From NCBI GenBank assembly GCA_037976565.1, contig CP137675.1, forward strand, positions 5,838,364 through 5,902,363: DNA of 64,000 bases. The letters are read 5' to 3'. The notes beneath the pieces are model-generated. The model made no database searches. It was not told where the DNA came from and saw only the letters and a program-made list of their open reading frames with translations. The stretch is from Mesocentrotus franciscanus. Taxonomy: Eukaryota > Echinodermata > Echinoidea > Camarodonta > Strongylocentrotidae. Below, piece by piece: positions 1 to 12,973 of this stretch (position 1 is the first letter of the stretch; the number at the start of each line of letters is the position of its first letter). Position numbers and translations under genes: made by a program.

Positions 1-1192
1 TAAACTTTTCATATTTTCCAATCATGGCGATATTGAACATTTTTGAGAGGTTGAATTCTGCAGAGATATGCATGTTCCGTGTTAAAAAGAATAGTTGACT
101 TTCTTCATCCTTTGTTTTCAGTGTACGTTTATTACACATATAATCAACGATTGTCATAACATTGTAAAAGTATCTTTTTGAATGAAATATTTTAGACAGA
201 GATTGCTGATAATGCGATTGCATATTATCCTTGAGCAGTAGCGTACGCAAGATTTTTTCAACGGGGGGTTTAAAATTTGAAAATCGCGCCGAAAATTTCG
301 CAACGACTCAGCCAGCCGCTGAATAAGCGGGGTAAGGTCAGTTTTTCACCCTTTAGTAAAAAAAAAATTATACTTGGAAAAAAAGTGAGGGGTTTAACCC
401 CACCCCCCCCGCTGCGTACGCGCCTGTCCTGGACTAATTCATTGGAAATCATCTGTTTCTGATACCAAGGGTCCTAGCCAAGTTTTCTTTTTGATGATAT
501 TGAGTTTCCTTTGAATCCCCTTTTCTCCTCCCTATAACCTTTTGATTCTGTGGTTATCTTGCAGAAAATTGTGTCAAACATTTTTAAATGAATATTTTAT
601 AAATCAAGTGTATCCCCTGCATGTGAAAACTGTGCTAATGATGTTAATGTACAAGTGAATCGTATATTTTTTCAGGCAAGTCCAGATACGCTGAAAATCC
701 CTTTTTGTTTCCGAAGTAAAAACACGTGAAGATGGGATTTGTATGTACTCTAAATCCGCCAGAAGAGAATTTGATATTTGCTCATGTGGCAGAAAATGGA
801 AAATAGTTCTCATTGTTGCTTGGGGAGGTCGCGGTAGAATTCCCATTTTGGTGCGTTCTCATCCCTTGAGGTGATCCTCTACTCAACCTGAAATCGAAGA
901 ACTTTACGAATAAAAATCAATGTGATGGGAAAGTGCACAAGGAGGTTAATCAAACCAAACTCAATTTAACCACAGATATTGAAATCTATTTCCTATATTG
1001 CTTTTCAATCTTTAGTCTTAAGGACTAGAGTTATAATGAGAGTAAATAAGAAAATGATTGCTGGTCGAAGCCAATTGCAATGGCATAAGATTGGTTGCAT
1101 TACATGCTTTGTACAGACATGTACCGGCTCTCAAGAGGAATCCGAATTTTCAATATAGCCCTCTGATGCACATGCATGGTTACAGATAGATG
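1..1192. other. Non-coding sequence, no gene seen
   Basis: All open frames here are short and lack recognisable motifs or codon bias. The only structured part is a C/G-homopolymer-rich dispersed repeat fragment at 237-428, listed separately. Confidence 0.6.
237..428. repeat. Dispersed repeat fragment with short inverted ends
   Basis: The words AGTAGCGTACGC near 238 and GCTGCGTACGC near 410 are inverted relative to each other. They bracket about 190 bp with G-run and C-run halves (GGGGGGTTTAAA and GGGGTTTAACCCC). This looks like a small foldback or MITE-like fragment, but no target duplication is visible. Similar GGGG/CCCC-rich ends occur near 24660-24718. Confidence 0.35.
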
Positions 1193-1550
1193 CGTCGATT
1201 AGGAGAAGTCCGGTATCAAAGAGAGAGGGGAAAGGCGTAATGGAGAGAGAGAGAGAGCAGGAAAAGGGGGAGGGGAGGGGGAACGGAAAGGGGTAAAACA
1301 TACAATAATACTTTTAAGATTAAAGTAGATAGCTTCAGAAAATTTCGCTACACATTTTTAATCCGTCGATTAGGAGAAGTCCGCTATCAAAGAGAAAGGC
1401 GAAAAGGCGCGGGTTGTGATAACAAGAATAATGGGGAGAGAAAGAGAGAGAGAGAGAGAAAACAGGAAAAAGGGGGGGGCGGTGAGGGGTGAAACAGACA
1501 ATAATACGTTTAAGATTAAAGTAGATAGTTTCAGAAAATCCGCTACACAA
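1193..1550 (+). repeat. Tandem duplication, about 171-bp offset, with GA core
   Basis: Two imperfect copies begin CGTCGATTAGGAGAAGTCC at 1193 and 1364. Both end after the word AAGATTAAAGTAGATAG and a GCTACACA motif. Each copy holds a GA-rich tract followed by a G-rich tract, and the tracts differ in length, as expected for replication slippage. No coding role is seen. Confidence 0.75.
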
Positions 1551-3289
1551 TCATATTTGCTGCACAACTTTTTTTCTAGATCTTTGCGTTCGTATTTTTT
1601 GTTGATGGTTTGTCATAATTTCATATTGATTAACAAGTTTTCGTTAACAAAATAGTAATCAGGAACAACTAAATAGATCATTGGACTACAACAATTCACG
1701 TCCACAAAAGATAGTATATAAATTACAATGTGATATAAAATCTGTCTAAATCAAGCATATTCTTTCTGAATATTTCATTATTAAAAAAAGAAACATATTT
1801 TCTAGATTATAAGCATTGTTCTTCCAAAAGGGTGGAAAATTTGCTCGATTACTCTCATTTATTCTTCGCCATTATCCGCTCTAAAAATTTGCCCTAGAAC
1901 ATGTAGAGCAAGGCAAGGACGCTGGAGAAATTTGATTTGTTGTCTTTTTTCAGACCCATATTTTTTTCTTCTGAATCGAGTAAAACACAATTGAAAACCA
2001 AATAAAGGCTTACAGGAAATTGGTAATTGGGTCATCAGCTCGGATATTGAAATCTTTTTAAAGTAAAACAAAGACCTTATAATCGACCCAGTAAGGCTAG
2101 GTCAGAAACCTATTGAATTGTTTCCATGACAATCGTGACTAAGATAGAGAAAAGTGGTGAATTGTGTTTTCTTAATGAGGCGATCATCTCCTATTTGCAA
2201 ATGAATGCGATATTGATTCGACAGATTCAACAGGTGAAATCGGTTGTATTGATGTCTTGAGAAACACATTTAGAATAGACATTATTTTCTATGAATCATA
2301 TAACTTTCAGAATCAAAGCTAATACTGGAAGTTATTAGAGTAGATAACAGATTTAAAAACAATGTGAGAGTTAATTCTGTGATTTCTTTCTGCTTCTCCT
2401 AATTATTAAAAAAAATACCGACAATGATGAAGATGATTTATCACAAAGAAAAAAGTATTGACTTGTTCCAGTTAGAAACTTCAGACAATCAAAACGACTC
2501 GTTCTAATTTGTTAAAAGAGAAACCTGCATGATTAACTCGACGTAAAATGTTAGGAAAACATTCAGTTTGACAGTCAATGTAAAGACATAAGCTGTTATA
2601 TTAACCTGAGGGGTATGTGCCCTGAAAAATGTCACATAGATAAGAATCGGCTCGTCATCTTCTTCATTACTTTGTCGGCAAATAATGATGATGTTGCTCC
2701 ATGACATCCGATGCAGCTGCGGGATATCTTGATAGGAAGGACGAAAGCCTGAGATATGAAAGTAGTACAAAAAGAAAAGAAAGAGTAATTCGGAGTTGCT
2801 TGTCACCAATTCTTTATTTCTCGTACAACGAGCATATACGATGTCTTATTGATAACATTAATTTCCAGGTAAATAAAACATCGTGACTGTTATTCACTGT
2901 TTTTTTTTAAAGATAATGTATAGAGAGGGAAATAGAGAAGAATACATAGAAAGTTGAGAGAGAGACACACAGAGAGAGAGAGAGAGAAATAGAGATTGAG
3001 TGAGACAGGTAGAGTAATCGAGATAGATTGTAATGAGGTCTTAAAGGCATCACGTGTCAATCTAATTCGAACATACACTTTATTTGCTGAAATAGAATTC
3101 CCCAAATCGATCCTAACAGATATTTTCGACGCAAACGATATTTGTTGAACACTTTGAAAATTCATAGATGTGACATGCGGAAGGAGTGTTACAGTTAGAT
3201 ATGTCGGTCAACTTAATGCACACTACGCGATGATAAACCGGTGTTTTCATATCTACAGAAGATCAAAAGAGAAAGAAGGCTATAAAGAG

Positions 3290-3321
<32 letters not shown>

Positions 3322-4340
3322 TAGGATTGATTAAGGTCATATCCCTCTATCACCATCTTTACGTTCTCAGATTGTCAGAATATAGAGAACAACTGATTAC
3401 CTGAAGCCAACACTTCGCTCGCTCAGTCAACCATGTGTGAGGTGTATCATGCATCGAACCTGTACGAAAAAAATGAAATATGTTTTGCCATATTGCTTTT
3501 CTTATTTTAGCAGAATTATAGAGACTTCCAGTTCCATGCGCAGTTAAGTTGGACAAAAGTGAAGGATCCTTAACCGAAATACGGAAAAAAGATATGAGAC
3601 ATCTCAACCTTTGCTAAAAATCATCCAATAAATAATGATTAACTGATGCAAACTTGATAGCAAGAATTTCGATTAGGAAGTATTTTTAAAAACAATATTT
3701 GATTGAGCGATCGAATAATCTCCATTGCAAACAACGTTGGTGAGTCTCATCTAGGTTCATTCTAAGAATAATCCTGAACATTTATTACTAAAAAACTTCA
3801 GGTAAAACTGGATTTAACAAAAAGTTTCTCGTTTTCTCCATAGGGAGGACCTTTTGAAAAGCCTTTGTGTTGCTTCATGGGTTGATTCAGAATCAAAGGA
3901 GGCGATAGCGTATTCTTCCTGAATAACCTGTGTATTATTTATGGATAAGCAGGATATTGTTTTGACTATTATTCATGAAGGAAATGATATACAGCTCACC
4001 TTTGCCCTTTTCCTTCAGACATTTTTCTCAAGGGAAAAACAGGAGATGGAGGCTTAACTAGCTGTCTGCATGTGATATGCTTTCCTGTCAGAACCACATC
4101 ATAATACTGCTTGAGGGCGCCAGCTAATCAGGTGCAAGAACAGGGATTGTCCTGGTAACTAATATCAAAGTAATAGTGAAATCAAGGTGTTGCTTTTATG
4201 AGACAAAATTCATTAAGCCCTCATATACGATATCATGCAAATACAGTGTTTGCATGTTTGGGGGAAAAGTCGTTTATGTTGATGACATGAATTCATTTAA
4301 TTTAGATTCAATTTGATTTAATACATTTAAATACAGTTAA
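1551..4340. other. Non-coding sequence with GA tracts
   Basis: No gene seen. GA microsatellite tracts lie around 2957-2990 and 3294-3322. The open frames on both strands are short and carry no family motifs. Confidence 0.55.
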
Positions 4341-4348
4341 TTAGCGGA

Positions 4349-4470
4349 GAGGCGCTATGGCTCAGTGGTAGAGCGGTAAACTCTCGTTTCTCGAAGGTCC
4401 TGGGTTCGACACCAAGGCGATGCATTAGTGTCCGTTGGTAAAAGGGTTTACGCTAGCCGTAGATCTGCTG
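4349..4470 (+). repeat. tRNA-headed SINE or tRNA pseudogene
   Basis: A polymerase III A box (TGGCTCAGTGG, 4358-4368) and B box (GGTTCGACACC, 4403-4413) lie about 45 bp apart, as in tRNA genes. The flanking segments do not pair into a clean acceptor stem, and an unrelated body follows. This is therefore a tRNA-derived SINE or pseudogene rather than a functional tRNA gene. The strand follows the A-to-B order. Confidence 0.65.
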
Positions 4471-5065
4471 ACAGATTATATACAAGTAGGTAGATATGGC
4501 CACTTGCTCTCTTAGCAACCACATATTAAATATATAAATATGTTTAATGTTTAATTTAATACCTGAAATGCAATTTGGATAACATTGATTTCGATGCATC
4601 AAACGAATTGAAAAAACAGTAAGGTAATAACGGCATGATATTTTTGTGTGTATATTATACTTTTTTATTATTTATTTCAATTGAACAAAAGTAGTTAACA
4701 TTTTAAGCGGGGAAAATCATTCGCTGTCTGAACGTATACAATCGATTTCTTGCATTTTAATTAGTTACATAAAACAAGATATCAGGCATGCATCTAGTTC
4801 ACAATTCTTACTATATAATTCTACACAATTCTTATCATTCTACATAATTAATGATAACTAATTATTCCACATAATTTTTACTGTATATTCCTACATTTCA
4901 GTACAACCAATGAACCATTTTGTACGCCATCATTATGTCTCATAATGCCTAGAGAATTCAAAATTGTTCCTTTTTAAGTTAAAATCCAAAATGACAACGA
5001 GCAGACGTAAATTGCTTTTTTTGCTACCAGCTCAGGAAATCATATGTCGTCTGTTTTTTTTGTAA

Positions 5066-5420
5066 GGTAGAGTAAAAAATAACCCCTCTCCATTACAATT
5101 TTAATAAGAAGGAATACCGTGACGTGCCCTACAGTTACAATGAGCGAGCTATTAAAAACTCGCAATGGGTGAAACGGACAGTCCATCTGAAAATGGCGAG
5201 AACGACACATAATATAATCGTATAAGGTAGTCAAATACAAAGATAGAGTAAAAAATAACCACCCTCCATTCCAATTTTCAAAAGAAAGGATATCATGACA
5301 TGCCCTACAGTTATAACAAGCGAGCTATTAAAAACTCGCAATGGGTGAAAAGGACAGTCCATCTGAAAAAAGCGAGAATCACAAATAATACCATTGTATA
5401 AGGAAGTCAAATACAAAGCA
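5066..5420 (+). repeat. Tandem duplication, 176-bp period
   Basis: Two adjacent units share AGTAAAAAATAACC at 5071 and 5247 (period 176). They also share CCCTACAGTTA, GCGAGCTATTAAAAACTCGC and GGACAGTCCATCTGAAAA. Inside each unit GCGAG ... CTCGC forms a short hairpin. The copies differ at scattered bases, so the duplication is not recent. A matching open frame on the minus strand in each copy is a by-product of the duplication. Confidence 0.8.
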
Positions 5421-5910
5421 GAATTGCGGGAGAAAATTCAAGAATACAGTATAACTTCAGACGGCTAGGCCCTTGGCTTGCTATGGGGAAAAGTAGTAAG
5501 ACAGTGACACATGCACTGGCGACATTTGGTCGGTGGTCAAGTTCTGATAATAATCGAATTCGTTACTTCAAACCTGGACCAAACAATTTTATCTTCCCCT
5601 CACCACAACCCTAATCCTAGCCTAAAACCCCATTTTCAAACGTTACTCTACATCTTGTTTGAAATGAAGCGCAGAATTAACGTCGTCGGCTAGGATGCCT
5701 GTTCGCTAATGAAATTGAGACACCGACCTCAAGAAAGCAGTTATTAGTCTCACTGCTCCTGAACGGAGGTAAATGCATGATAGTTCATGTACGCAAAAGG
5801 AAACATGCAACATTATTTTTTTAGGAATACATAATAACTAAGCGATGTCAAACAGTAATGTAAGTTTTAAAGGTTAACACGATCACAACAATTTTCGAAA
5901 ATCAACTTAA

Positions 5911-6535
5911 AGTACAAGTCTACTCAATTTACTTTCAATGGAAGCAGAAAAAAAGTATGTAAAAGTATGGAACAATGGAAATCACTACACAAATTGCCAA
6001 TTTGTTTATCAGTTTGTGACGTCATGTCCTCACTATTTATCAATTGCTTTATATAGTTTGATCCCATTAATTTCCCTTTTTATCCCCTAAAACTTGATTT
6101 CCCATGCCTTTGCCCAGGTTATATGATTTGTATCATATTGCGTGCATGACATCTTTTATGAACTTTGAAGAATTGAAACTATTTTCTGAATATTGTATAT
6201 TCATAATATTGATTTTTATATAAATAGTTTATCAAAATTCACATTTTTCATGATTTAACTAAGAAAAAAATTACTCTATAATAGTGCATCCACACGAAAC
6301 ATATTACTATCAATCTGACTTGGATGCTGGTGTGAATAAATAAGATTCTTAGGGGGGAAATAGGAAATTTATATTATCAATATAAAGAAAATAATTAGTG
6401 GATAGTGAGGACATGACGTCATAGACTCATGAGTGAGTTGCCAATTTGTGTAGTGTTTTTCTAAGTTTTTCATGTCATTAAAAATTCAAAACTTTCTTAT
6501 TAGTTATCCGATTTTGCCCTTACTTTTTTCGCTTC
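5911..6535. mobile_element. TTAA-type MITE, older copy
   Basis: This is a second copy of the element at 10060-10700, carrying about 140 bp in its middle that the other copy lacks. It starts after TTAA (5907-5910) with a diverged AGTACAAGTCTACTC end. Its right inverted end fades near 6535. Two perfect CRE-like palindromes, TGACGTCA at 6017-6024 and 6414-6421, sit in inverted flanks GTCATGTCCTCAC and GTGAGGACATGAC. No coding capacity is seen. Confidence 0.75.
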
Positions 6536-8074
6536 AATTTCAATACCTTATTGTATGTCCCATAGAAATTATGTTCGGGTTACATAATACGTCATTCTAA
6601 TGTTCGCACATATCAGTAGGTGACGCACAAAGCTATTGACATTGCATTACGTTGATTTTTGCATTGACATTGCATTAGTTGCCATCGAGTCGGTTATACT
6701 TTAACATAAACTTATTGAGTACCAAAATCCGTTAGTGATTCAGGTGGAATAGCTGAATGTAGGGCGTTGTTACGTGAGAGAAAGATGCCGTAAATAAATT
6801 GAAATTTGTATTGATTTCAATCTTCTGTAAACCTTGCTCCACCAGGAGGGGAGTAATTTGAGAATGCTAAAAGGTCTAGACGCCTGGGCAAAATGGAAGG
6901 ACATAATCAAATCTGCGGCACAAATCAACAGAGGAAGTATATAAATGTGACTTTTGTCATCGATTATATCATTGTCTCGCGCTAACGCTGTTGGAGTGTG
7001 CTCTAAATATTATTATTCAAGTCGTTTGGATACGACTCTTCATTCTGACTGGCTCATATTACTACCATTCCCATGGCTCCAGGGTGTAAATCGACCAGCA
7101 CCAACTATCAATCTCTCGCATTCTTGAAGATCAAGTGAATAAAGAATAAGATAGACAAGCTCAAATAGTTGTGAATGAAAGGATAGCCAAACAAAAGGAA
7201 GAGGAGTAGCAAAATAGTTGCGAGATAGAAATAGATGTTGGGTTGAGTATGTTATAGAAGTACAAAAGGGGGACGTTTGAGAGAGAGAGAGAGAGAGAGA
7301 GAGGGGGGAAAGGAACACGGAGAAGGGGAAAGATCGAAATCAGGTGAGAGGGAGAGAATGGATGACAAATATAACTATTGAAATGATTGTATCGTCACTT
7401 ACTTTACTTTTGTGCTTTTTTACACGTGTCGGAGAGGTTTGTCAATTCCAAACAAACTTCAAACTGTCTCTACTTGAAGCAACACTTCAAGTTCAAGTGT
7501 CCAAAAGCCCTAAATTTAATTTAAACAGGTTTTGCCTCTTCATTTTTTTTTTGAGCCGTTCAATCGGAAACAAAGTGATTCGTGTCTCCCTAGACAGTCT
7601 GGTAGCAATTACAGTTGGACAAAATCTGAAGAACGTCTGTCTATGGAGGTGAACGTTCTAAGTTTCCAGACAGACATATTCAAACTTTTTGAAAAAAAAA
7701 ATTCTATGTAAAATGGGTTTTCCCTGTGGAAAGAAGTAAACAACTGAGAATTTTGAGCCTAACGGACTTGACGGTGAGCCTCGTACGTGAGGGGACATTC
7801 CATCGAATGTTATTGCGAATGCGATACATTTACGAGCCAAAGTAGAAGAGACGTCTGCAAATGCGACATTCGGGGAAAATCGCATTCAATTTTGATCAAT
7901 TTATTCTTGCTCATCCTATATAGTTCATTCTTATGAAAGTGTTTACCACAAAACCTATCGGCCTTGTGAACAAGTGGTAACTAAATTGATGAATCGAAAG
8001 AAAAAAAAAGACCAAGCTGTCAACTGCATACTGCAATCCTCAGAGAAAAATCGTAAGAAAAAAGACAGAAAAAT

Positions 8075-8076
<2 letters not shown>

Positions 8077-8105
<29 letters not shown>

Positions 8106-8358
8106 TAGATGGGCATAATGGGAAAGGGGAGACATACAGAAAGACGAAAGAGAGACAGACAGGCAGAGACAGACAGACAGAGGGAGAGACAGACATAAAG
8201 AGAGAGAGAAATGGAGAGAGAGACACACACACACACGCACACACACAAGTAGAGATACGTTAGACGTGTTAGAGGGACTAAAGAGAGAAAGAGAGAAAGA
8301 GAGAGAGAGAAAGAGAGATAGATAGAGAGAGAGAAAGAGAGAGAGGTAGAGAGAGAGC
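8077..8358. repeat. Long GA/CA-rich microsatellite cluster
   Basis: About 280 bp consist of GA, GACA and CA short tandem repeats, including a run of (CA) near 8223-8247. The tract is strongly purine-biased on the + strand. Apparent ORFs through it encode only Ser/Leu runs. Confidence 0.85.
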
Positions 8359-9212
8359 AAGCAATGAAAGAGAACTGATAAAGAAACAATTGAGAAAGAA
8401 AAGAGGCAGACTGGTGACCGTGACCTCACTATAATGAACTGATTAAGCATTAATGTTTCAATCAGTGTGTAAATAATTTAGACTTATTTTGACAGCATTA
8501 AAAACCAAAAAAATAAAGAAATCGTGGTAACCCAATGTACAGTTAGATAGATCTGGCGCATTCAAAAAAGGAAAATTGGGGAGCTTTTGAATGCAAATCC
8601 ATCTTGCTATCTTACCACGTCTTTAGAAATAGAAATGTTCACATAGACCCTTCTTATATTCCGATGGTCCCAGACAAGGATTTGTAATTCAGACGTAGGA
8701 CAAAGACAGTCTTGACGTTGGTAGCCCTATGCTGTGGTCGACCTGATTACAGCCTTTCCGGGTAAGCTTTTGTTGTACTGGAAGGATGACTTACGACATG
8801 TCAAGATTTCTCATCTAAACAGGGCTAGAGTATTCAATATGACATTACGATCCTTCGTATTGTTTAGACAGAGGCTGGTCAGATTAGATGGAAGAGAGGA
8901 ATTGAAGAAAAAAAATTCAGACATGTAATCTTTTCTAAAGCCGAAAGCCACAGCCAGATGACGATAAGTCGTTTTTCGGTAGTAGAGAAGCGGATCAGTA
9001 GACTAGACAGATCCTAATGCAAATGTATGTAAGTATCTTAATAAATCATTTTAAAATATAGTAATAAAAAGATTGCTCACTACAAAACGACAACACTGAA
9101 AGGAGAAACATGATTGAGGACTGATCTTTTAGTAGACCCTTCCATAAAGTAATGGGTTGTCTGATGCACGCATCATCTTCAAAATGAAGATGAACGACCG
9201 TGAAGATTATTC

Positions 9213-9257
9213 TAAGAGAGAGAGAGAGAGAATAAAAGAAGAGAGAGAGAGAGGGAA

Positions 9258-9288
<31 letters not shown>

Positions 9289-9293
9289 GCAAA
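9213..9293. repeat. GA microsatellite
   Basis: Interrupted (GA)n repeats with short AATAAAAGAA and GGGAAA interruptions. Confidence 0.85.
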
Positions 9294-10059
9294 CGAGCGC
9301 ATATTCACGAAACTTTTTGTTGTTTAAAAAGAAAAAATTTCTAGCACTATACAATATCATCGGAAGGGATAATGCCAATATATCGCAGCCACAAAAAGAT
9401 TTTTGTTTGGAATGCAGCTGTAAGGAAAGGAGACTAGAGATTAATATTTCGGATAAAACTTGTTACCATGTTGGACAGCCGCAACCAAGATTGAAAAGGT
9501 CAATGTCGTCGAATATACTCAGACAGACAGTCGGAGTTTAATAAGAGTCAGGAACGATTTGAGACCTAGAAGACTTGTCTTTGCACTGTTTCACTTTTAA
9601 TACCCTCACACAGAAGATGGGTAAGTTACATGCTTAATTCCACAAAGGGATATTTTGGACAATTTATCATTTTTGATACTGTTGTAGAATCACAAGTTTC
9701 CTTCAACACCTGCACCAAACCTGATTTAGTTTTCCGGGGGCGGGATGAATTCCTCCAGAGACCAAATCAAGCAGTTACTGCCAAATTGAAAAATATGAGA
9801 ACTTACTCTTCAGCCTTGTCTGCAAATTTGAACATCTTTTAAACTTATAAATTGCCCGTCAGAAGTTAGGGCGTTCTTGTGAGCAGATTTGGAATCCACC
9901 CCCCTCCGCTCCCCAAATCATGAAAATGTTTTAGTGACATCTCAACTTTAAAGGGGCGACACATGCTACGGCGACGATTGCTTCTAAGTCAATAACCAAC
10001 ACTAGCCTCATCCTTAACTTCAAACCTTCACCAAATACTACACCTGCCGCTAACCTTAA

Positions 10060-10700
10060 AGGGCAAGTCCACTCCAAAAATAACTTACTTTCAATAAAAG
10101 CAGAAAAATCAGAAAAATTAATCAAAAAAAGTTTGAGCAAAATCGGATAACTAATAAGAAAGTTATGAATTTTTGAAAAAAGTATGTAAAACTATGGAAC
10201 AATGAGAATCACAACACAAATTGCCAAGATGGTTATCAGTTTGTGACGTCATGTCCTCACAACTTATCAATTGCTTTATATAGTTTAATCCCATTAATTT
10301 CCCTTTTTATCCCCCAAAACTTGATATATAAATAGTTTATAAAAATTCAAATTTTCATCATTTAACTGGACAAAAATTACTCTTTATTTGTGCATCCACA
10401 CAAAAACATATTACTAACAATCTAACTCGAATGCTGGTGTGAAGAAATAAGATTCTTAGGGTGAAAATAGGAAATTTATATTATCAATATAAAGAAAATA
10501 ATTAGTGGATAGTGAGGACCATACGTGACAGACTCATGAGTGAGTTGCCAATTTGTGTAGTTATTTTTAAAGTTTTCATGTCATTAAAAATTCATAACTT
10601 TCTTATTAGTTATCCGATTTTGCTCAAACTTGTTTTGATTGGTTTGTCTGATTTTTCTGGTTCTATTGAAAGTAAGTTATTTTTGGAGTGGACTTGGGCT
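10060..10700. mobile_element. TTAA-type MITE with about 120-bp inverted ends
   Basis: The element begins AGGGCAAGTCCACTCC and ends GGAGTGGACTTGGGCT. It is flanked on both sides by TTAA (10056-10059 and 10701-10704), the target duplication of piggyBac and Kolobok superfamilies. The inverted ends extend inward through matching segments such as ATCGGATAACTAATAAGAAA and its complement near 10590-10615. The element has no transposase. A CRE palindrome TGACGTCA lies at 10244-10251. Its partner near the right end is mutated. Confidence 0.88.
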
Positions 10701-11499
10701 TTAAATCTAAACTAACCTAAAACCCTATTTCAACAACCCTAAGCCTAACCGTTTATCCTTGACGAAATAAAGCCTGGAGCCATTGTCGCTGGAGCATACA
10801 GTACAATGTCGAAGAATCATATTTTGGCGTAAACATGTATACGATGGTTGATCTATAGACGAGATTCTGAAAGTATACCGGGTCCTGGCGCCACGGTGAT
10901 TTTCTTTTGAACATTTGGAGTATGTTTGTGAATTATAATAATCCCACTGACTGATTGCTATATCCATATATATATAGGTCAAGCAATATTTGTTTAGTAT
11001 TATAGGCTACACCCTCCTTAGAAAATATGTTGGGTAAGATTTACCCAATATTGGGTTTTAAAAAAGGAACATGCATGTTTGTTGGATACAAATTGTTTAC
11101 AATATGGAGTAAATTTTTACCGTATCTTGATTAAACTTTACCTAATTGTGGGTACATCTTAACTATTATCGTTTTTAATTATATCTTACAAACATACATT
11201 TTCCCATCTTTAACCAAGATTGGGTAAAATAAAGTGTAAAAATGACTTTGCAGTGAGAATAGACAGACGTGTCTTGTAGAAAGATAACGTTGCCGTCAAG
11301 GGGAAAATCAGACCTTCTACTGACCTATAAATTGCTTACAAAGCTTCAATTACGCCGTCGATAGTAATTACCACGATGTTGAGAAGAGTATGACGTAAAT
11401 CTTTAGCAAAAAATCAAAACCAACACTGCTTTTTGCATAATTACGATGAAACATACATGTGAATAAAATAGATAAATAAATAAGCAAATAAATGAGTAG

Positions 11500-11501
<2 letters not shown>

Positions 11502-11544
<43 letters not shown>
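11502..11544. repeat. (AT)n microsatellite
   Basis: About 21 uninterrupted AT dinucleotides. Confidence 0.9.
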
Positions 11545-11548
<4 letters not shown>

Positions 11549-11739
11549 GAATCAACGATTAAATTAATAAATTATTAAATAAATTATTGTCAAGAAAAAA
11601 AGGACTGATTGAGTAAGCTAGTAGCAATGGCCATTCTATCGGTAGTCTGCATATTCCTGCTATATTAAAAAACAGTACCAGTTACCTTAATATTGGTAGT
11701 TTAATCATCATTTTTATAGTTGTTTTATTCTCAATATTG

Positions 11740-11852
11740 TCATTCTAGATAATATTATTATTGTTATTACTATTATCATTATATTAATTATTATTATCAT
11801 TATCATTATTATCATTTTTATAATTATTATTATTATCATTATTATTATTAGG
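11740..11852. repeat. (ATT)/(ATC) microsatellite
   Basis: Imperfect ATT, ATC and TTATCA repeats leading directly into the word GGTGGGCTGT, which also follows a similar context near 27705. Confidence 0.75.
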
Positions 11853-12892
11853 TGGGCTGTATATAATACAGACCACCTTATGTTTTCGTTAGATTATTTT
11901 TCTTATTTCTAACCACTTTTTTCACCAAGATAACTTGAAAATGGCTCAATCAAATGCATTGAAATTTGGCACCCATATATAGGCATATGTACAAAGCACA
12001 ATAGGGTTTTCAACCTTGACCATGAATAATGACGTGATCAAGGCGCCATTTTGTAAATTTTTCTGAAAATCAACTCATGATCATATCTTCATAACGGAAA
12101 GTCATTTTTCATTCATATTTATCATGATCAAGGTCGATATCCGTCCGGTCAATTTCAGGTCAAAAAACGCGCGCGTCCGCCATTATTACCATTATCATTT
12201 TATAAAAACTCGTGCACACGCGCATGCACGCGCGTTTTCGTTCGTCACGGCCGAACGCAAAATAATTCCTCTATATTTTTTTTGACACGATATTCCTCAT
12301 TTTTCCCCGAACAATTTGATACCATGTTTATCTCTTTATGACCATCAATAATAAGGGAATGAGCCAGGGCCCTGGGAACGATTTTTCACCGGGGGTGCTG
12401 AGGTATATATATACGTATGCAATATATATCTTCTTCTTCTTCTTCCTCTTTTTCTTCTCCTTCTTTCTTTCTTTTTCTAAGTCATTATGTCAAGGTGCAT
12501 TTCCCCGTCTGGTTCTAATATGTTCGTCTGAGTGATTGATCTTTGTGAAGATTAAATAGCGGATCTAGACTGAAAGCTTCAGTCTCTGATATCGACGGTT
12601 GTTCCGCTGAGATTGCATCTAGCTCCTCTGACCGCCTCTATACATAGACTGAAGTACGTCAATGGGGTAGTGTGTAGCCTATAATCTAGGCGGAGTGCCG
12701 AGCTTTTTTCTTTGCTGCTAGACTAACCCTAAGCAGAACGTCTGATACGGCGAGACTACGAACCGTGAGTCGCGAAGCGGCTCACCGCCTATAATCACTG
12801 GTCTAGCTTTAGTCGTTGTTTTTTTATTATCGACCATGAATCCGTGGCAGTTTTTCGTACGAAAAAACCTCATGAATACGAAATGAACTCAA

Positions 12893-12973
12893 CCAATCAG
12901 AAACACGTATGGAGAAGAGTCTATGCATATGCATATTATAAATCACGTGACATTACGTCATTTTCTTACCAAG
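12893..12973 (+). promoter_or_regulatory. Promoter-like block before the helicase ORF
   Basis: Within 80 bp of the ATG lie a CCAAT box (12893-12897), an E-box CACGTGA (12944-12950) and a CRE/ATF-like TTACGTCA (12953-12960). The ATG itself sits in AAGATGGCGG, a YY1-like context common at start sites of TATA-less animal genes. This is motif reading only. Confidence 0.45.

Larger units (their letters stand above)
6536..10055. other. Non-coding sequence with GA-rich tracts
   Basis: No gene recognised. GA microsatellites lie near 7277-7303, 8077-8358 and 9213-9293. The longer pyrimidine-rich open frames on the minus strand (Ser/Leu repeats) are artefacts of these tracts. Confidence 0.55.
10705..12665. 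other. Non-coding sequence with simple repeats
   Basis: No gene seen. It contains an (AT)n run at about 11502-11544 and an (ATT/ATC)n run at about 11740-11850. It also contains part of a dispersed repeat with the words GGTGGGCTGT and GGGGGTGCTGAGG. Both words recur elsewhere, near 27705 and 26980-27005. Confidence 0.55.

Noticed and set aside
4349..4470. Functional tRNA gene
   Set aside because: A and B boxes are present, but the ends do not form an acceptor stem and a SINE-like body follows.
7955..8450. Long minus-strand open frames of 74-144 codons, Ser/Leu-rich
   Set aside because: They are read straight through GA/CA microsatellite, with no start context, motif or codon bias.
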